Origin: Mycobacterium sp. 852013-50091_SCH5140682
GTDB lineage: Bacteria; Actinomycetota; Actinomycetes; Mycobacteriales; Mycobacteriaceae
Direction of reading: 5' to 3'
Length of the DNA stretch: 64,000 bases
Assembly (NCBI RefSeq): GCF_001665685.1
Contig: NZ_LZTB01000100.1
Location: 124,001-188,000, forward strand
Shown: one piece after another, positions 15,682 through 24,221 of the stretch
How positions within the stretch are numbered: position 1 is the first letter of the stretch
How the letters are laid out: each line of letters starts with the position of its first letter
The notes under the pieces: model-generated
Told to the model about the DNA's origin: nothing
Database searches by the model: none
The model's input: only the letters and a program-made list of their open reading frames with translations
Program-made: the position numbers and the translations under genes

Positions 15682-16622
15682 TGGCCGGCAATTCACAGCG
15701 GCGCGGGGCCATCCGCAAGGCAGGCACCAAGAAGGGCCCGACCGTCGGGTCCGGCGGCGTACGCAGGCGCGGCCTCGAGGGCCGTGGCGCGACGCCGCCC
15801 GCCCACATGCGGCCCAACCATCCGGCTGCCAAGAAGGCCGCGAAGGTGGCCCGCCAGCAGCAGGGCAGGCACAAGAAGACCGACGACACCGAACTGGTGC
15901 TCGGCCGCAACCCGGTTGTGGAATGCCTGCGCGCGAAGGTCCCTGCCACCGCGCTGTTCATCGCGCTGGGCACCGAGGCCGACGAGCGGCTCACCGAGTC
16001 GGTGCAGATCGCCGCCGACCGTGGTATCTCGATCCTCGAGGTGCCGCGCACCGACCTGGACCGGATGAGTTCCAATGGGCTGCACCAGGGTTTGGCCCTG
16101 CAGGTCCCGCCGTACAACTATGCCCATCCCGACGATCTGTTGGCGACGGCGAAGAACGAGGGTTCGCCCGCACTGCTGGTGGCGCTGGACAACATCTCCG
16201 ACCCGCGTAACCTCGGTGCGATCGTGCGGTCGGTGTCCGCATTCGGCGGCCACGGTGTGGTGATCCCGCAGCGGCGCTCGGCGTCGGTGACGGCGGTCGC
16301 CTGGCGTACCAGCGCCGGTGCGGCGGCTCGGCTGAAGGTGGCCCGGGCCACGAATCTCACTCGTACGCTGACCAGTTGGGCCGATGCCGGTCTGCAGGTG
16401 GTCGGCCTGGACGCCGGTGGGGACACCACGCTGGACCAGTTGGACGGCTCCGGACCGATGGTCGTGGTGGTGGGCTCCGAAGGCAAGGGCCTGTCGCGGT
16501 TGGTGCGGGAGACCTGTGATGCGGTGGTGTCGATCCCGATGGCGGGGCCGACGGAATCGCTGAACGCATCGGTGGCCGCCGGTGTGGTGCTGGCCGAGAT
16601 CGCCCGCCAGCGCCGCGGCTGA
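15681..16622 (+). CDS. rlmB: SpoU-family 23S rRNA 2'-O-methyltransferase (RlmB-like)
   Basis: A 313-residue TrmH/SpoU methyltransferase. The N-terminal about 60 residues are very basic (KKGPTVGSGGVRRRG, KKAAKVARQQQGRHKK), an RNA-binding extension common in mycobacteria. Next comes the SpoU substrate-binding domain (LVLGRNPVVECL). The knotted catalytic domain has motif 1 NISDPRNLGAIVRS, motif 2 VVVGSEGKGLSRL and motif 3 IPMAGPTESLNASVAAGV. It should 2'-O-methylate a guanosine in 23S rRNA, but the exact target is not proven. It matches Rv3579c and follows cysS through the minigene repeat. Confidence 0.92.
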   Translation: MAGNSQRRGAIRKAGTKKGPTVGSGGVRRRGLEGRGATPPAHMRPNHPAAKKAAKVARQQQGRHKKTDDTELVLGRNPVVECLRAKVPATALFIALGTEADERLTESVQIAADRGISILEVPRTDLDRMSSNGLHQGLALQVPPYNYAHPDDLLATAKNEGSPALLVALDNISDPRNLGAIVRSVSAFGGHGVVIPQRRSASVTAVAWRTSAGAAARLKVARATNLTRTLTSWADAGLQVVGLDAGGDTTLDQLDGSGPMVVVVGSEGKGLSRLVRETCDAVVSIPMAGPTESLNASVAAGVVLAEIARQRRG

Positions 16623-16627
16623 TCCCC

Positions 16628-18160
16628 TCAGCCCCTGCGGGGCTTGCGCAGGCTGAACCGGTCCACCGGGGTCATCGTGCCAAGCGGACCCGTTATTGCG
16701 AAATACGTTGCTTCTATTGATGTTTCGCCGCCAGGCTGACCCGGGTCGACGTCGAACATGACGAACCCGTACGGGTTGTCGCGGTCGCGGAACGCCGACC
16801 ATGCCGCGGGCTCGTCGACATAGCGTGGTGTCCGTTTCTTGAGTACGGGGTCCACCCCGTCGACGCCCATGAGCACCTGGCAGCGGGGTTCGTCGAAGAG
16901 CATCCGGTTGGACGGTATCGAGGTTCCACCCCCGCCGATCACCAGATGCACTGTGCCGTGCTCGGTTACGGCCGGGGTCAGGGTGTCGGTCGGCAGGGTG
17001 CCGTGGATGGGATGCGTGCGCTCGTAGTGGTGTTCGTGCCCGCACACCACCAGGTCGACGCCGTAGCGGTCGAACAGCGGCAGCCAGTTCTGCCGGATAC
17101 CCAGATCGGCGCCGTTGGTCTTGTGGCCGGTCGACACGGCGGTCTGGTGCATGCAGACCACCACCCAGTCGATGGCAGGGTGGGTGCTTGTGCGTTCCAA
17201 TTCGCTTTCGAGCCAACGTCTCTGGGCCCCACCCGAGTAGCCGTGCACGTAGGAGTTGCCGCCGTCCTGATAGCACACGTCGTCGTTGTTGAGGCTGATC
17301 ACCCGTACCGCGCCCGCGGTGAATGCGTACCACAGGCCGCGCAGCTCGGTGTCCGAGCCGGAATCGGGCAGCGCGAAATAGGTTTGGTAGGCGCCGAACC
17401 CGATCGGGCCGTTGCCCAGCTCGTTCTCGTGATTGCCCGCCGCGGGCATCCACGGCCGGTGCCGCGCCGAGCGGGAGTTGTTGTCGAACCAGTCCGACCA
17501 GGTGCGGATGCGGTTGCCGGACAGGTTGGCGTAGCACAGGTCACCGTTGACGAGGTTGAACAGCGGCGCGGTCTGCTCGACGGCGGCGGTGATGTCGCCC
17601 GCAGCGGGCGAGCCGCGGTTGTCGCTGCCGAACGCGTTGGCCACCATCGCATCCAGCGTCGGGGTGGACTGATCGCCGAAGCTTGTGAAGCGCAACGCCG
17701 CTCGTCCCCGTGGCGCGGTGTGCACGCTACCCAGTTCGGGACTGGCGCCGTCGTGAACGGCGGCGTACACGTAGTCGGTGTCGGGCAGCAACCCGGTCAA
17801 CCGGGCGTGGTGCACCCGGACTTCGGTGCCGGACTGCGCGTCTCGGTAGGTGACGGTGTCGGCGGCAACGGTGTCCCCGAGGCCGCCCGCGGGTGTGCCG
17901 AACGTGACCCGAGGATTGTTCACCGCGCCGGTCGTGTGCCATGACACCGCCACCTCGGTCGCGGCGTCGGCGCCGAACTGCAGGTGCACCCCGGAAACCG
18001 GCGGTGCACCGCTGCGGTCCGTGCGTGGCCACAGGTCGGGGCCGGTGGCCTTCGGCCGCAGCAGTTCGGTGGCCGCGCCTCCGGCCCCTGCGCCAAGGAG
18101 CGCGGTGGTGCCACCGACCAGCAGGAGTTTGCGGCGGCTGACGCCAACGTTGTCGCTCAC
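16628..18160 (-). CDS. Tat-exported purple-acid-phosphatase-like metallophosphoesterase
   Basis: A 510-residue exported enzyme. The N-terminus SRRKLLLVGG followed by a hydrophobic glycine/alanine stretch is a twin-arginine signal. Residues about 45-150 form a fibronectin-like purple-acid-phosphatase N-domain. The metallophosphoesterase core shows the expected blocks: FGDQSTP, NGDLCYAN, AGNHENE, VCMHQ and GHEHHYERTHP. A C-terminal EATYFAITGPLGTMTPVDRFSL strand closes the protein. It probably hydrolyses phosphomonoesters in the periplasm. It is convergent to rlmB, with 5 bases between stops. GTG 18160 is the start that includes the whole Tat signal. Confidence 0.9.
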   Translation of the reverse strand: MSDNVGVSRRKLLLVGGTTALLGAGAGGAATELLRPKATGPDLWPRTDRSGAPPVSGVHLQFGADAATEVAVSWHTTGAVNNPRVTFGTPAGGLGDTVAADTVTYRDAQSGTEVRVHHARLTGLLPDTDYVYAAVHDGASPELGSVHTAPRGRAALRFTSFGDQSTPTLDAMVANAFGSDNRGSPAAGDITAAVEQTAPLFNLVNGDLCYANLSGNRIRTWSDWFDNNSRSARHRPWMPAAGNHENELGNGPIGFGAYQTYFALPDSGSDTELRGLWYAFTAGAVRVISLNNDDVCYQDGGNSYVHGYSGGAQRRWLESELERTSTHPAIDWVVVCMHQTAVSTGHKTNGADLGIRQNWLPLFDRYGVDLVVCGHEHHYERTHPIHGTLPTDTLTPAVTEHGTVHLVIGGGGTSIPSNRMLFDEPRCQVLMGVDGVDPVLKKRTPRYVDEPAAWSAFRDRDNPYGFVMFDVDPGQPGGETSIEATYFAITGPLGTMTPVDRFSLRKPRRG

Positions 18161-18219
18161 CCCTGCCGTGCTACCGGGTCAACGCGAACAGCGCCAGACG
18201 CGCAGGTGAACGGTGTCGC

Positions 18220-19445
<1,226 letters not shown>

Positions 19446-19455
<10 letters not shown>

Positions 19456-20366
19456 GGGTCTGCAGGTTCCCACAGGGTGGGCAGGTGCAGGCTGACGCCG
19501 TCAGCGGCGGCCAGCTGAGTCAGTACCCGCATCGAGACATCCAGGTCATCACCCGCATATGGCAATGCCCGCAACGGTTTGTGCAGGGGCCGGAAGAAAT
19601 CGTCCCAGTGGATGAGCACCACCCGGCGGGCGCCGACGGCCTGCACGGTCTCGGCCCAATAGTCGAGCAGATACCGCTTGGGTTGCAGCCCGAGTTGCCC
19701 GATGCCGAGGTACACGACGTCGGCGCGTTGCCCGGCAAGCGCCCCGGGTATGGCGCCGGCGCTGCCGACAATCAGCATCCGGCGATCGGTGGCGCGGTGG
19801 TGCAGCAGGGTCGACCAGGCCTCCCCGCACTTGTAGGCCGATGCCTTCACCGGTGGTACGACCGGCTCAGTGATGGTGCCGGGGAATCGGTCGGGTGGGC
19901 AGTGCTCGGAAGTGAACAGGGTGACGTCGAACGCGCCGAGCGGCAGCGGCAGGCCCGGGGTGGCGATGACGATCCGGTCGGAGGCCAGCCCGTGCCCGTG
20001 GCCGATCTGCGCCGCGGAGGATCCCCCGACCAGCGCGGCCCCGGTGCGATCGGCCACCACCGCGGAGTCCATGGCGTGGTCGAAATGGGTGTGCACGGGC
20101 AGCACGGCATCGAGCCGGTCGATACCGAGCCGGGCCAGGCAGCCGTCGATGCGCGGCAGGGATGGTTCGAGCCGGCCAAGGCCGACGGTCAACAGCGGCG
20201 GCCGGGAGAAGAACCCGTCGGTCAGCACGGCCGATGAACCGTCGTGGACCAGCAGCGTCGTCACCCCGGCCCAGATGACCCGCACTGGCGACTGCGGCGT
20301 GGCCGGTGGGACATCGAAAAACCGCGCGTAATCGGCGAGGTCGGGCCTGCCGGGCTTGAGCCGCAT
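19446..20366 (-). CDS. MBL-fold metallohydrolase
   Basis: A 306-residue metallo-beta-lactamase-fold protein. The dinuclear metal motif is VHTHFDHAMD (H-x-H-x-D-H) near residue 93. Later histidines in IGHGHGL and LIHWDDFF, and an aspartate in the C-terminal half, complete a typical site. It has no signal peptide and corresponds to M. tuberculosis Rv3577. Substrate is unknown; UlaG/ElaC-like hydrolases are the nearest broad relatives. ATG 20366 is preceded by TAGGGT at 6 bases, so the arsB2 unit probably starts here as a leaderless transcript. Confidence 0.88.
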
Positions 20367-20372
20367 GGTCCC

Positions 20373-20378
20373 ACCCTA
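20373..20378 (-). promoter_or_regulatory. Possible -10 element of the MBL-arsB2 unit
   Basis: The minus strand reads TAGGGT, 6 bases before ATG 20366. It isolates this unit from the zinc-regulated rpmE2 gene immediately upstream. Confidence 0.5.
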
Positions 20379-20387
20379 TGGGGCGGG

Positions 20388-20636
20388 CTATCCGTAGCGG
20401 CGGCGGAACTTCTCCAGCTGGCCTGCCGAATCGATGTGGCGTTGCGAGCCGGTCCAGAAGGGATGCGAGTCCGAGCTGACGTCGACCACGATCAGCGGGT
20501 AGGTCTGGGTGCCCTGCGCCGTGGTCCACTCGACGGTCCGCTCACTGGTGGCGGTGGACCGCGTCAAGAACCGCGTGCCGGTCGCGGCGTCTTGAAAGAC
20601 CACCGGGTGGTAGTCGGGGTGGATATCGGCTTTCAT
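20388..20636 (-). CDS. rpmE2: Zinc-independent ribosomal protein L31 type B
   Basis: An 82-residue type B L31. It lacks all cysteines, so it cannot bind the zinc that the normal L31 holds, and has the type B features MKADIHPDY, the DSHPFWTGSQR block and a C-terminal EKFRRRYG. In zinc starvation such C-minus paralogues replace zinc-bearing proteins and free the metal. Its ATG overlaps the TGA of the CobW-like gene (ATGA), making it the second gene of a Zur-controlled minus-strand operon divergent from the L28-L33-S14-S18 operon. Confidence 0.96.
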   Translation of the reverse strand: MKADIHPDYHPVVFQDAATGTRFLTRSTATSERTVEWTTAQGTQTYPLIVVDVSSDSHPFWTGSQRHIDSAGQLEKFRRRYG

Positions 20637-21811
20637 CGCGCTTCTCCTTCGTCGTGTCCGGGTCGGACGGTTTCCTCGGTGGGCGGCTGGCACGGCTCCT
20701 CGTGCCAGTCGCCGAACGGGTCGGGGTAGTCGGCCCAGTCCTCGGGCCGGGTGAGTTCGGCGTCGGTGAGCAGGGCACCGCGCAGGGCGTCGAGGATGTC
20801 CTCGGGTGCCGCGCCGCACACCAGCACCGCCAGGGAGATGTGTCGGTCCCCGAACAGCTGGTCCCACACCACGGCGGCCAGTGCCCGGCGCTGCGGGTCG
20901 ACGTAGGAGCGTTCGCTGGAATCCATTGCCGCCAGCCATTTTCCGGCGTTGCTGAACCGCAGCCCGCCGCCCGCGGATTCGATGTACATGACCTCGCCCG
21001 GGCGGTTGGCCAGCCACGCGCGGCCGCGGGTGCGCACCACGCCGTCGAGCAGCAGGTCCAGCGCGGCGTGCAGGCGTACGGGGTGGAAGGGGCGTCGCGC
21101 GGTGAATTCGACGATGCCGACTTGGCCGTCGCGGTCCAGCGGCGGTTCGCCGGAGAGCAGTGGGTCGTGCGGGGCGATGGCCCGACCGCGCCGGCTGTCC
21201 GGTTCCAGGTGGGCGAGCGCCAGTTCGATGCGTTCGGGTCCGACGGTGATGCGGGCCCGGGGAGTGAGCCTGCGCAGCACGGCCAGTGTCGTCGCTTCGG
21301 GTTCGGTGAGCACCAGCACGTCGGCGAATTCGGCCTGGCCGACGACGACCTGGGCGGCGGTGCGCCCGTCGTCGAGCTCGTCTTCGCCGACGGCCTGCTG
21401 CAGCCAGACCGCGGCGTCGAGACATGTGACGACGCCGTCGATGTGGACGTCGCGGGCCGCCGGTCCGTCGATGTAGCCGGGGCCGACGTGCACGCGGATG
21501 TTCTCGATCGCCCAGCACACCGGTTCGGGTTCCAGCCAGGCCATCAACTGCACCACGATGCGTCGGACGTCGCCGCGCCGGTGCAGGCGGCGCAGCAGCA
21601 CCAGCAGATCGTCGCGCACCGTGCAGGTGACGCAGCCGTGTGCGAGTTCGAGGGCCCAGTCCGATGCTCCGGTGTGGGTGCTGACCTGGCGCAGCACCAC
21701 GTGTCCGTCGAAGGTGTGCCGGACCACCACGGTGCCGGGACTGCGGCTCAGTTCCGCGACGACGTCATCGGTGCCGCCCTGACCGGCGACGAGTACCACG
21801 GGGGTTCGCAT
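20633..21811 (-). CDS. mrf: CobW-like protein, probable MPY recruitment factor (MRF)
   Basis: A 392-residue CobW/COG0523-family protein with altered signature motifs. The P-loop region reads AGQGGTDDV at residues 9-17 instead of G-x4-GKT, and the usual CxCC reads CVTC (Cys60 to Cys63). The C-terminal CobW_C domain is intact (GIVEFTARRPFHPVRLHAAL onward, with a GRAWLANRP strand). From memory, the M. smegmatis gene at this spot (MSMEG_6069, MRF) is induced by zinc depletion and recruits the hibernation factor MPY to C-minus ribosomes. That role agrees with loss of GTPase motifs and with the gene context. AGGAG precedes ATG 21811, with a Zur box upstream. Confidence 0.88.
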   Translation of the reverse strand: MRTPVVLVAGQGGTDDVVAELSRSPGTVVVRHTFDGHVVLRQVSTHTGASDWALELAHGCVTCTVRDDLLVLLRRLHRRGDVRRIVVQLMAWLEPEPVCWAIENIRVHVGPGYIDGPAARDVHIDGVVTCLDAAVWLQQAVGEDELDDGRTAAQVVVGQAEFADVLVLTEPEATTLAVLRRLTPRARITVGPERIELALAHLEPDSRRGRAIAPHDPLLSGEPPLDRDGQVGIVEFTARRPFHPVRLHAALDLLLDGVVRTRGRAWLANRPGEVMYIESAGGGLRFSNAGKWLAAMDSSERSYVDPQRRALAAVVWDQLFGDRHISLAVLVCGAAPEDILDALRGALLTDAELTRPEDWADYPDPFGDWHEEPCQPPTEETVRPGHDEGEAR

Positions 21812-21828
21812 GGAGCTCCTGATTCGCA

Positions 21829-21850
21829 ATTGAAAACGATTGTCATTATG
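21829..21850. promoter_or_regulatory. Zur (FurB) box between mrf and rpmB2
   Basis: The AT-rich stretch TTGAAAACGATTGTCATTATG has the GAAAATGATTTTCATT-like pattern of mycobacterial Zur boxes. It lies centrally in the 73-base divergent gap and overlaps the TATGCT hexamer at 21847-21852 that is a probable -10 for rpmB2. One bound repressor could therefore silence both directions in zinc-replete cells. Confidence 0.75.
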
Positions 21851-21884
21851 CTTAAGCCAGGTTACCCCACGATCGAGGAGGCTC

Positions 21885-22121
21885 ATGTCGGCCCACTGCC
21901 AAGTCACCGGGCGCTCACCCGGCTTCGGCAACACCGTGTCGCACTCGCACCGCCGCAGTCGCAGGCGGTGGAACCCGAACATCCAGAACAAGACCTACTA
22001 CCTGCCATCTGAGGGCCGCCGGATCCGCCTGCGGGTCAGTGCCAAGGGCATCAAGGTGATCGACCGCGACGGCATCGAAGCGGTAGTGGCCCAGCTCCGC
22101 AGCCGTGGCGAGAAAATCTGA
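21885..22121 (+). CDS. rpmB2: Zinc-independent ribosomal protein L28
   Basis: A 78-residue L28 paralogue. The zinc-type L28 has paired CxxC motifs; here only Cys5 remains (MSAHCQVTGR), so zinc cannot be bound. The rest is standard L28: GNTVSHSHRRSRRRWNPNIQ and RIRLRVSAKGIK. A good GAGGAGG Shine-Dalgarno precedes ATG 21885. It is first in a four-gene operon of C-minus ribosomal proteins with one-base TGATG overlaps, driven from the Zur-controlled divergent promoter. Confidence 0.96.
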   Translation: MSAHCQVTGRSPGFGNTVSHSHRRSRRRWNPNIQNKTYYLPSEGRRIRLRVSAKGIKVIDRDGIEAVVAQLRSRGEKI

Positions 22122-22285
22122 TGGCCCGCACCGATATTCGGCCGATCGTGAAGCTGAGGTCCACCGCGGGTACCGGCTACACCTACGTCACCCGCAAGAA
22201 CCGCCGCAACGACCCCGACCGGATCGTCCTGCGCAAGTACGACCCGGTGATCCGCAGGCACGTCGACTTCCGGGAGGAGCGCTGA
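22121..22285 (+). CDS. rpmG2: Zinc-independent ribosomal protein L33
   Basis: A 54-residue L33 paralogue with no cysteine at all, whereas zinc-type L33 carries two CxxC pairs. It has the family pattern IVKLRSTAGTGYTYVTRKNRRN with RIVLRKYDPVIRRH. Both ends are one-base TGATG overlaps, the A of each TGA being the A of the next ATG. This ties its translation to L28 before it and S14 after it. Confidence 0.96.
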   Translation: MARTDIRPIVKLRSTAGTGYTYVTRKNRRNDPDRIVLRKYDPVIRRHVDFREER

Positions 22286-22590
22286 TGGCCAAGGCGTCCA
22301 AGATCGTGAAGAACGAGCAGCGCCGAAAGCTGGTGGAGCGCTACGCCGAACGCCGGGCTGAGCTCAAGGAGATCATCCGCGATCCGGCCAGCTCGCGTGA
22401 CGCGCGGGCCGCCGCGGTCTCCGCGCTGCAACGCCTGCCTCGCGACTCCAGCCCGGTGCGGCTGCGCAACCGCGACGCGGTCGACGGCAGGCCGCGCGGG
22501 CATCTGCGCAAGTTCGGCCTGTCCCGGGTACGGGTCCGAGAATTGGCGCACCGTGGCGAGTTGCCCGGCGTACGGAAGTCGAGCTGGTGA
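22285..22590 (+). CDS. rpsN2: Zinc-independent ribosomal protein S14
   Basis: A 101-residue S14 of the longer, cysteine-free type. The short zinc-type S14 of mycobacteria has a CxxC-CxxC finger; this form instead carries an insertion (RDPASSRDARAAAVSALQRLPRDSS) and the conserved C-terminus RKFGLSRVRVRELAHRGELPGVRKSSW-like basic tail. It should replace the zinc S14 in the 30S head during zinc starvation. It starts at ATG 22285 overlapping the L33 stop and ends overlapping the S18 start. Confidence 0.96.
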   Translation: MAKASKIVKNEQRRKLVERYAERRAELKEIIRDPASSRDARAAAVSALQRLPRDSSPVRLRNRDAVDGRPRGHLRKFGLSRVRVRELAHRGELPGVRKSSW

Positions 22591-22853
22591 TGGCCGCAAA
22601 GTCCGGAAAGAACACGAAAAAGCGGGCTCCGGCAACGGATCTCAAGAAGCCCAAGCGCAATCAGTTGCAGGCGCTCGGCGTCACCCGCGTCGACTACAAA
22701 GATGTCCAGCTCCTGCGCACCTTCATCAGCGAACGTGGCAAGATCCGGTCGCGCCGCGTGACGGGCCTGACGCCACAGCAGCAGCGGCAGGTTGCGGCGG
22801 CGATCAAGAACGCGCGCGAGATGGCGCTGTTGCCTGCGGCGGGCCCACGCTGA
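22590..22853 (+). CDS. rpsR2: Zinc-independent ribosomal protein S18
   Basis: An 87-residue S18 paralogue lacking the cysteines of the zinc form. The core VDYKDVQLLRTFISERGKIRSRRVTGL with a basic lysine-rich N-terminus is typical. ATG 22590 overlaps the S14 stop; a GTG at 22587 is also in frame but the TGATG overlap repeats the pattern of the upstream junctions. It is the last ribosomal gene of the operon. The FhuF-like gene begins within 2-20 bases after its stop. Confidence 0.95.
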   Translation: MAAKSGKNTKKRAPATDLKKPKRNQLQALGVTRVDYKDVQLLRTFISERGKIRSRRVTGLTPQQQRQVAAAIKNAREMALLPAAGPR

Positions 22854-22872
22854 TGTGACACCATCGAGCGCG

Positions 22873-23523
22873 ATGGACATATCCGCGGCGCTGGCCGAAT
22901 CGCAATCGTACGGTGGATTTTTCGCGATCACCGTGGGCGGCGATGCCGACGGCTGGCTCCCGGTCCGGCAGTGCTACGACGACGGATGCGCTGACCTGAT
23001 CGACAAGGCCGCGGCGGGATATGGCACGACGGAGCTGCGGATCGCGGCGTCGATGATCCAGTTCAGCCACGCCTCACGGCTCTGGTCGCCGGTGCTGGCG
23101 TGCGTGGCGGGCGCCGCCGTCGTGCCGGATCTGGCTGGGCTGCAACGATTTCACTCCGGCACGGCGCTGCGACTGCCGGTCCCGGACGGGCGATCTGTCG
23201 GCGACGGCGAGGCGCTGGCCGAGCTGCTCTACGGCATGGTCGTCGAAGAGCATCTGGACCGGCTGGCCGCGGGTCTTCAGGTCAAAGTCGCGGCAGGCCT
23301 GCTCTACGGCAACGCCGCCGCGGCACTGGTCGGGGCGGCACGTGCGCTGGTCGGTGTCCGTCCCGACGTGCGGCAGCCGGTGACAGCGCTCACCCACGCG
23401 CTGCTGAGCACCGGGGGGCTGGCCGGGACGATGACGGGGCCGCGGCTGCGGCGTCGGAGCTGCTGTCTGTTCTACCGCGTGCCGGGCGGTTCCTACTGTG
23501 GTGATTGCGCCCTGGGTCAGTAG
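22873..23523 (+). CDS. FhuF-like [2Fe-2S] protein at the end of the C-minus ribosomal operon
   Basis: A 216-residue protein (start at ATG 22873; GTG 22855 would add six residues and lies only 1 base after the rpsR2 stop). The C-terminus carries the FhuF-type cluster motif C-C-x10-C-x2-C at Cys197, Cys198, Cys209 and Cys212. FhuF-family proteins reduce ferric siderophores through this unusual cluster. The helical N-terminal region (SYGGFFAITVGGDAD, SRLWSPVLACVAGAAVVPD) fits the IucA/FhuF-associated fold. Tight linkage to zinc-starvation genes is unexpected for an iron reductase. The ends of this gene and the next overlap by 7 bases, tail to tail. Confidence 0.82.
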   Translation: MDISAALAESQSYGGFFAITVGGDADGWLPVRQCYDDGCADLIDKAAAGYGTTELRIAASMIQFSHASRLWSPVLACVAGAAVVPDLAGLQRFHSGTALRLPVPDGRSVGDGEALAELLYGMVVEEHLDRLAAGLQVKVAAGLLYGNAAAALVGAARALVGVRPDVRQPVTALTHALLSTGGLAGTMTGPRLRRRSCCLFYRVPGGSYCGDCALGQ

Positions 23524-24221
23524 GCGTACTGGTGTGGCGGCGGATCCGTGCGCGCCGCGGTACGTACGGTCAGGTTGGGGATGGTCCGCCGCCCCGAATC
23601 GCTCTGTCCCGCAGGCACACTGCCTTCAACGGTGATCCAGGTGTTCTCCGGGTAGCCCGCAAGGTCGGCGGCGGCGGGTCCGGTGAGACCGATGCGGGCC
23701 AACTGCGCATCCGCCGCGCAGCAGATGATGACGATGCGGGCCAGGTAGGTGTGCTCGCCGTCGTGCATGGTGAAGCCGGTGATTTTGATGGTGCGGTTGT
23801 CGAGTGTGCCCGCGGTGTCCTGGGCGATGCGGATCAGCACGTCCGGCAGTGAGAGCTCCGGGGTTCCGCCGGGCAGCGGCGGGAAAGCTCGCTTGAGCAC
23901 ATCGGTGGACACCGGGGTGACCGACGCCGCGTCGGGCCGGATCGCGGGCGGTACCACGAAGGCCAGCAAGGCGATCGGGATGAGCAGCAGCCAGGCCGTG
24001 CCGCGCACGTGGGCGTGTTCGTGTTCGTGTTCGTCGGTCGGGCCGTGCCGGATGTCGCGCACGATCGCTGCCAGGGCCAGCACGATGAGCAGCACAGCCG
24101 TGGCGACGAGGTACGGCAACAGGGTGGGCTTGACGTAACGCGTGAAGGTGCCGGTGGCGACGATGATGGCGGTGCTGACCCCGATCAGCAGCAACAGGGC
24201 GTTTTCGGTTTCGCGGCTCAT
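23517..24221 (-). CDS. TIGR03943/YcgQ-type membrane protein
   Basis: A 234-residue protein with three hydrophobic segments in the first half (about residues 8-22, 34-54 and 76-92). A His/Glu-rich loop (GPTDEHEHEHAHVRG, about residues 61-75) lies between the second and third and could bind metal. The C-terminal half is an extracytoplasmic domain with IVIICCAADAQLARIGL and ENTWITVEGSV, characteristic of the TIGR03943 family. This family is nearly always coded beside UPF0718 permeases, as here with a four-base ATGA overlap. In Bacillus the YcgQ/YcgR pair is Zur-regulated, which fits the context. Confidence 0.85.
   Translation of the reverse strand: MSRETENALLLLIGVSTAIIVATGTFTRYVKPTLLPYLVATAVLLIVLALAAIVRDIRHGPTDEHEHEHAHVRGTAWLLLIPIALLAFVVPPAIRPDAASVTPVSTDVLKRAFPPLPGGTPELSLPDVLIRIAQDTAGTLDNRTIKITGFTMHDGEHTYLARIVIICCAADAQLARIGLTGPAAADLAGYPENTWITVEGSVPAGQSDSGRRTIPNLTVRTAARTDPPPHQYAY

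Noticed and set aside
16630..16644. AGCCCC-TGC-GGGGCT hairpin as a terminator after rlmB
   Set aside because: The stem is only six pairs and lies within the 3' coding end of the convergent phosphatase gene, so coding constraint explains it as well.
15693..17537. A 614-codon minus-strand frame covering rlmB and part of the phosphatase gene
   Set aside because: It overlaps two well-supported genes and its translation is low-complexity Arg/His/Pro-rich.
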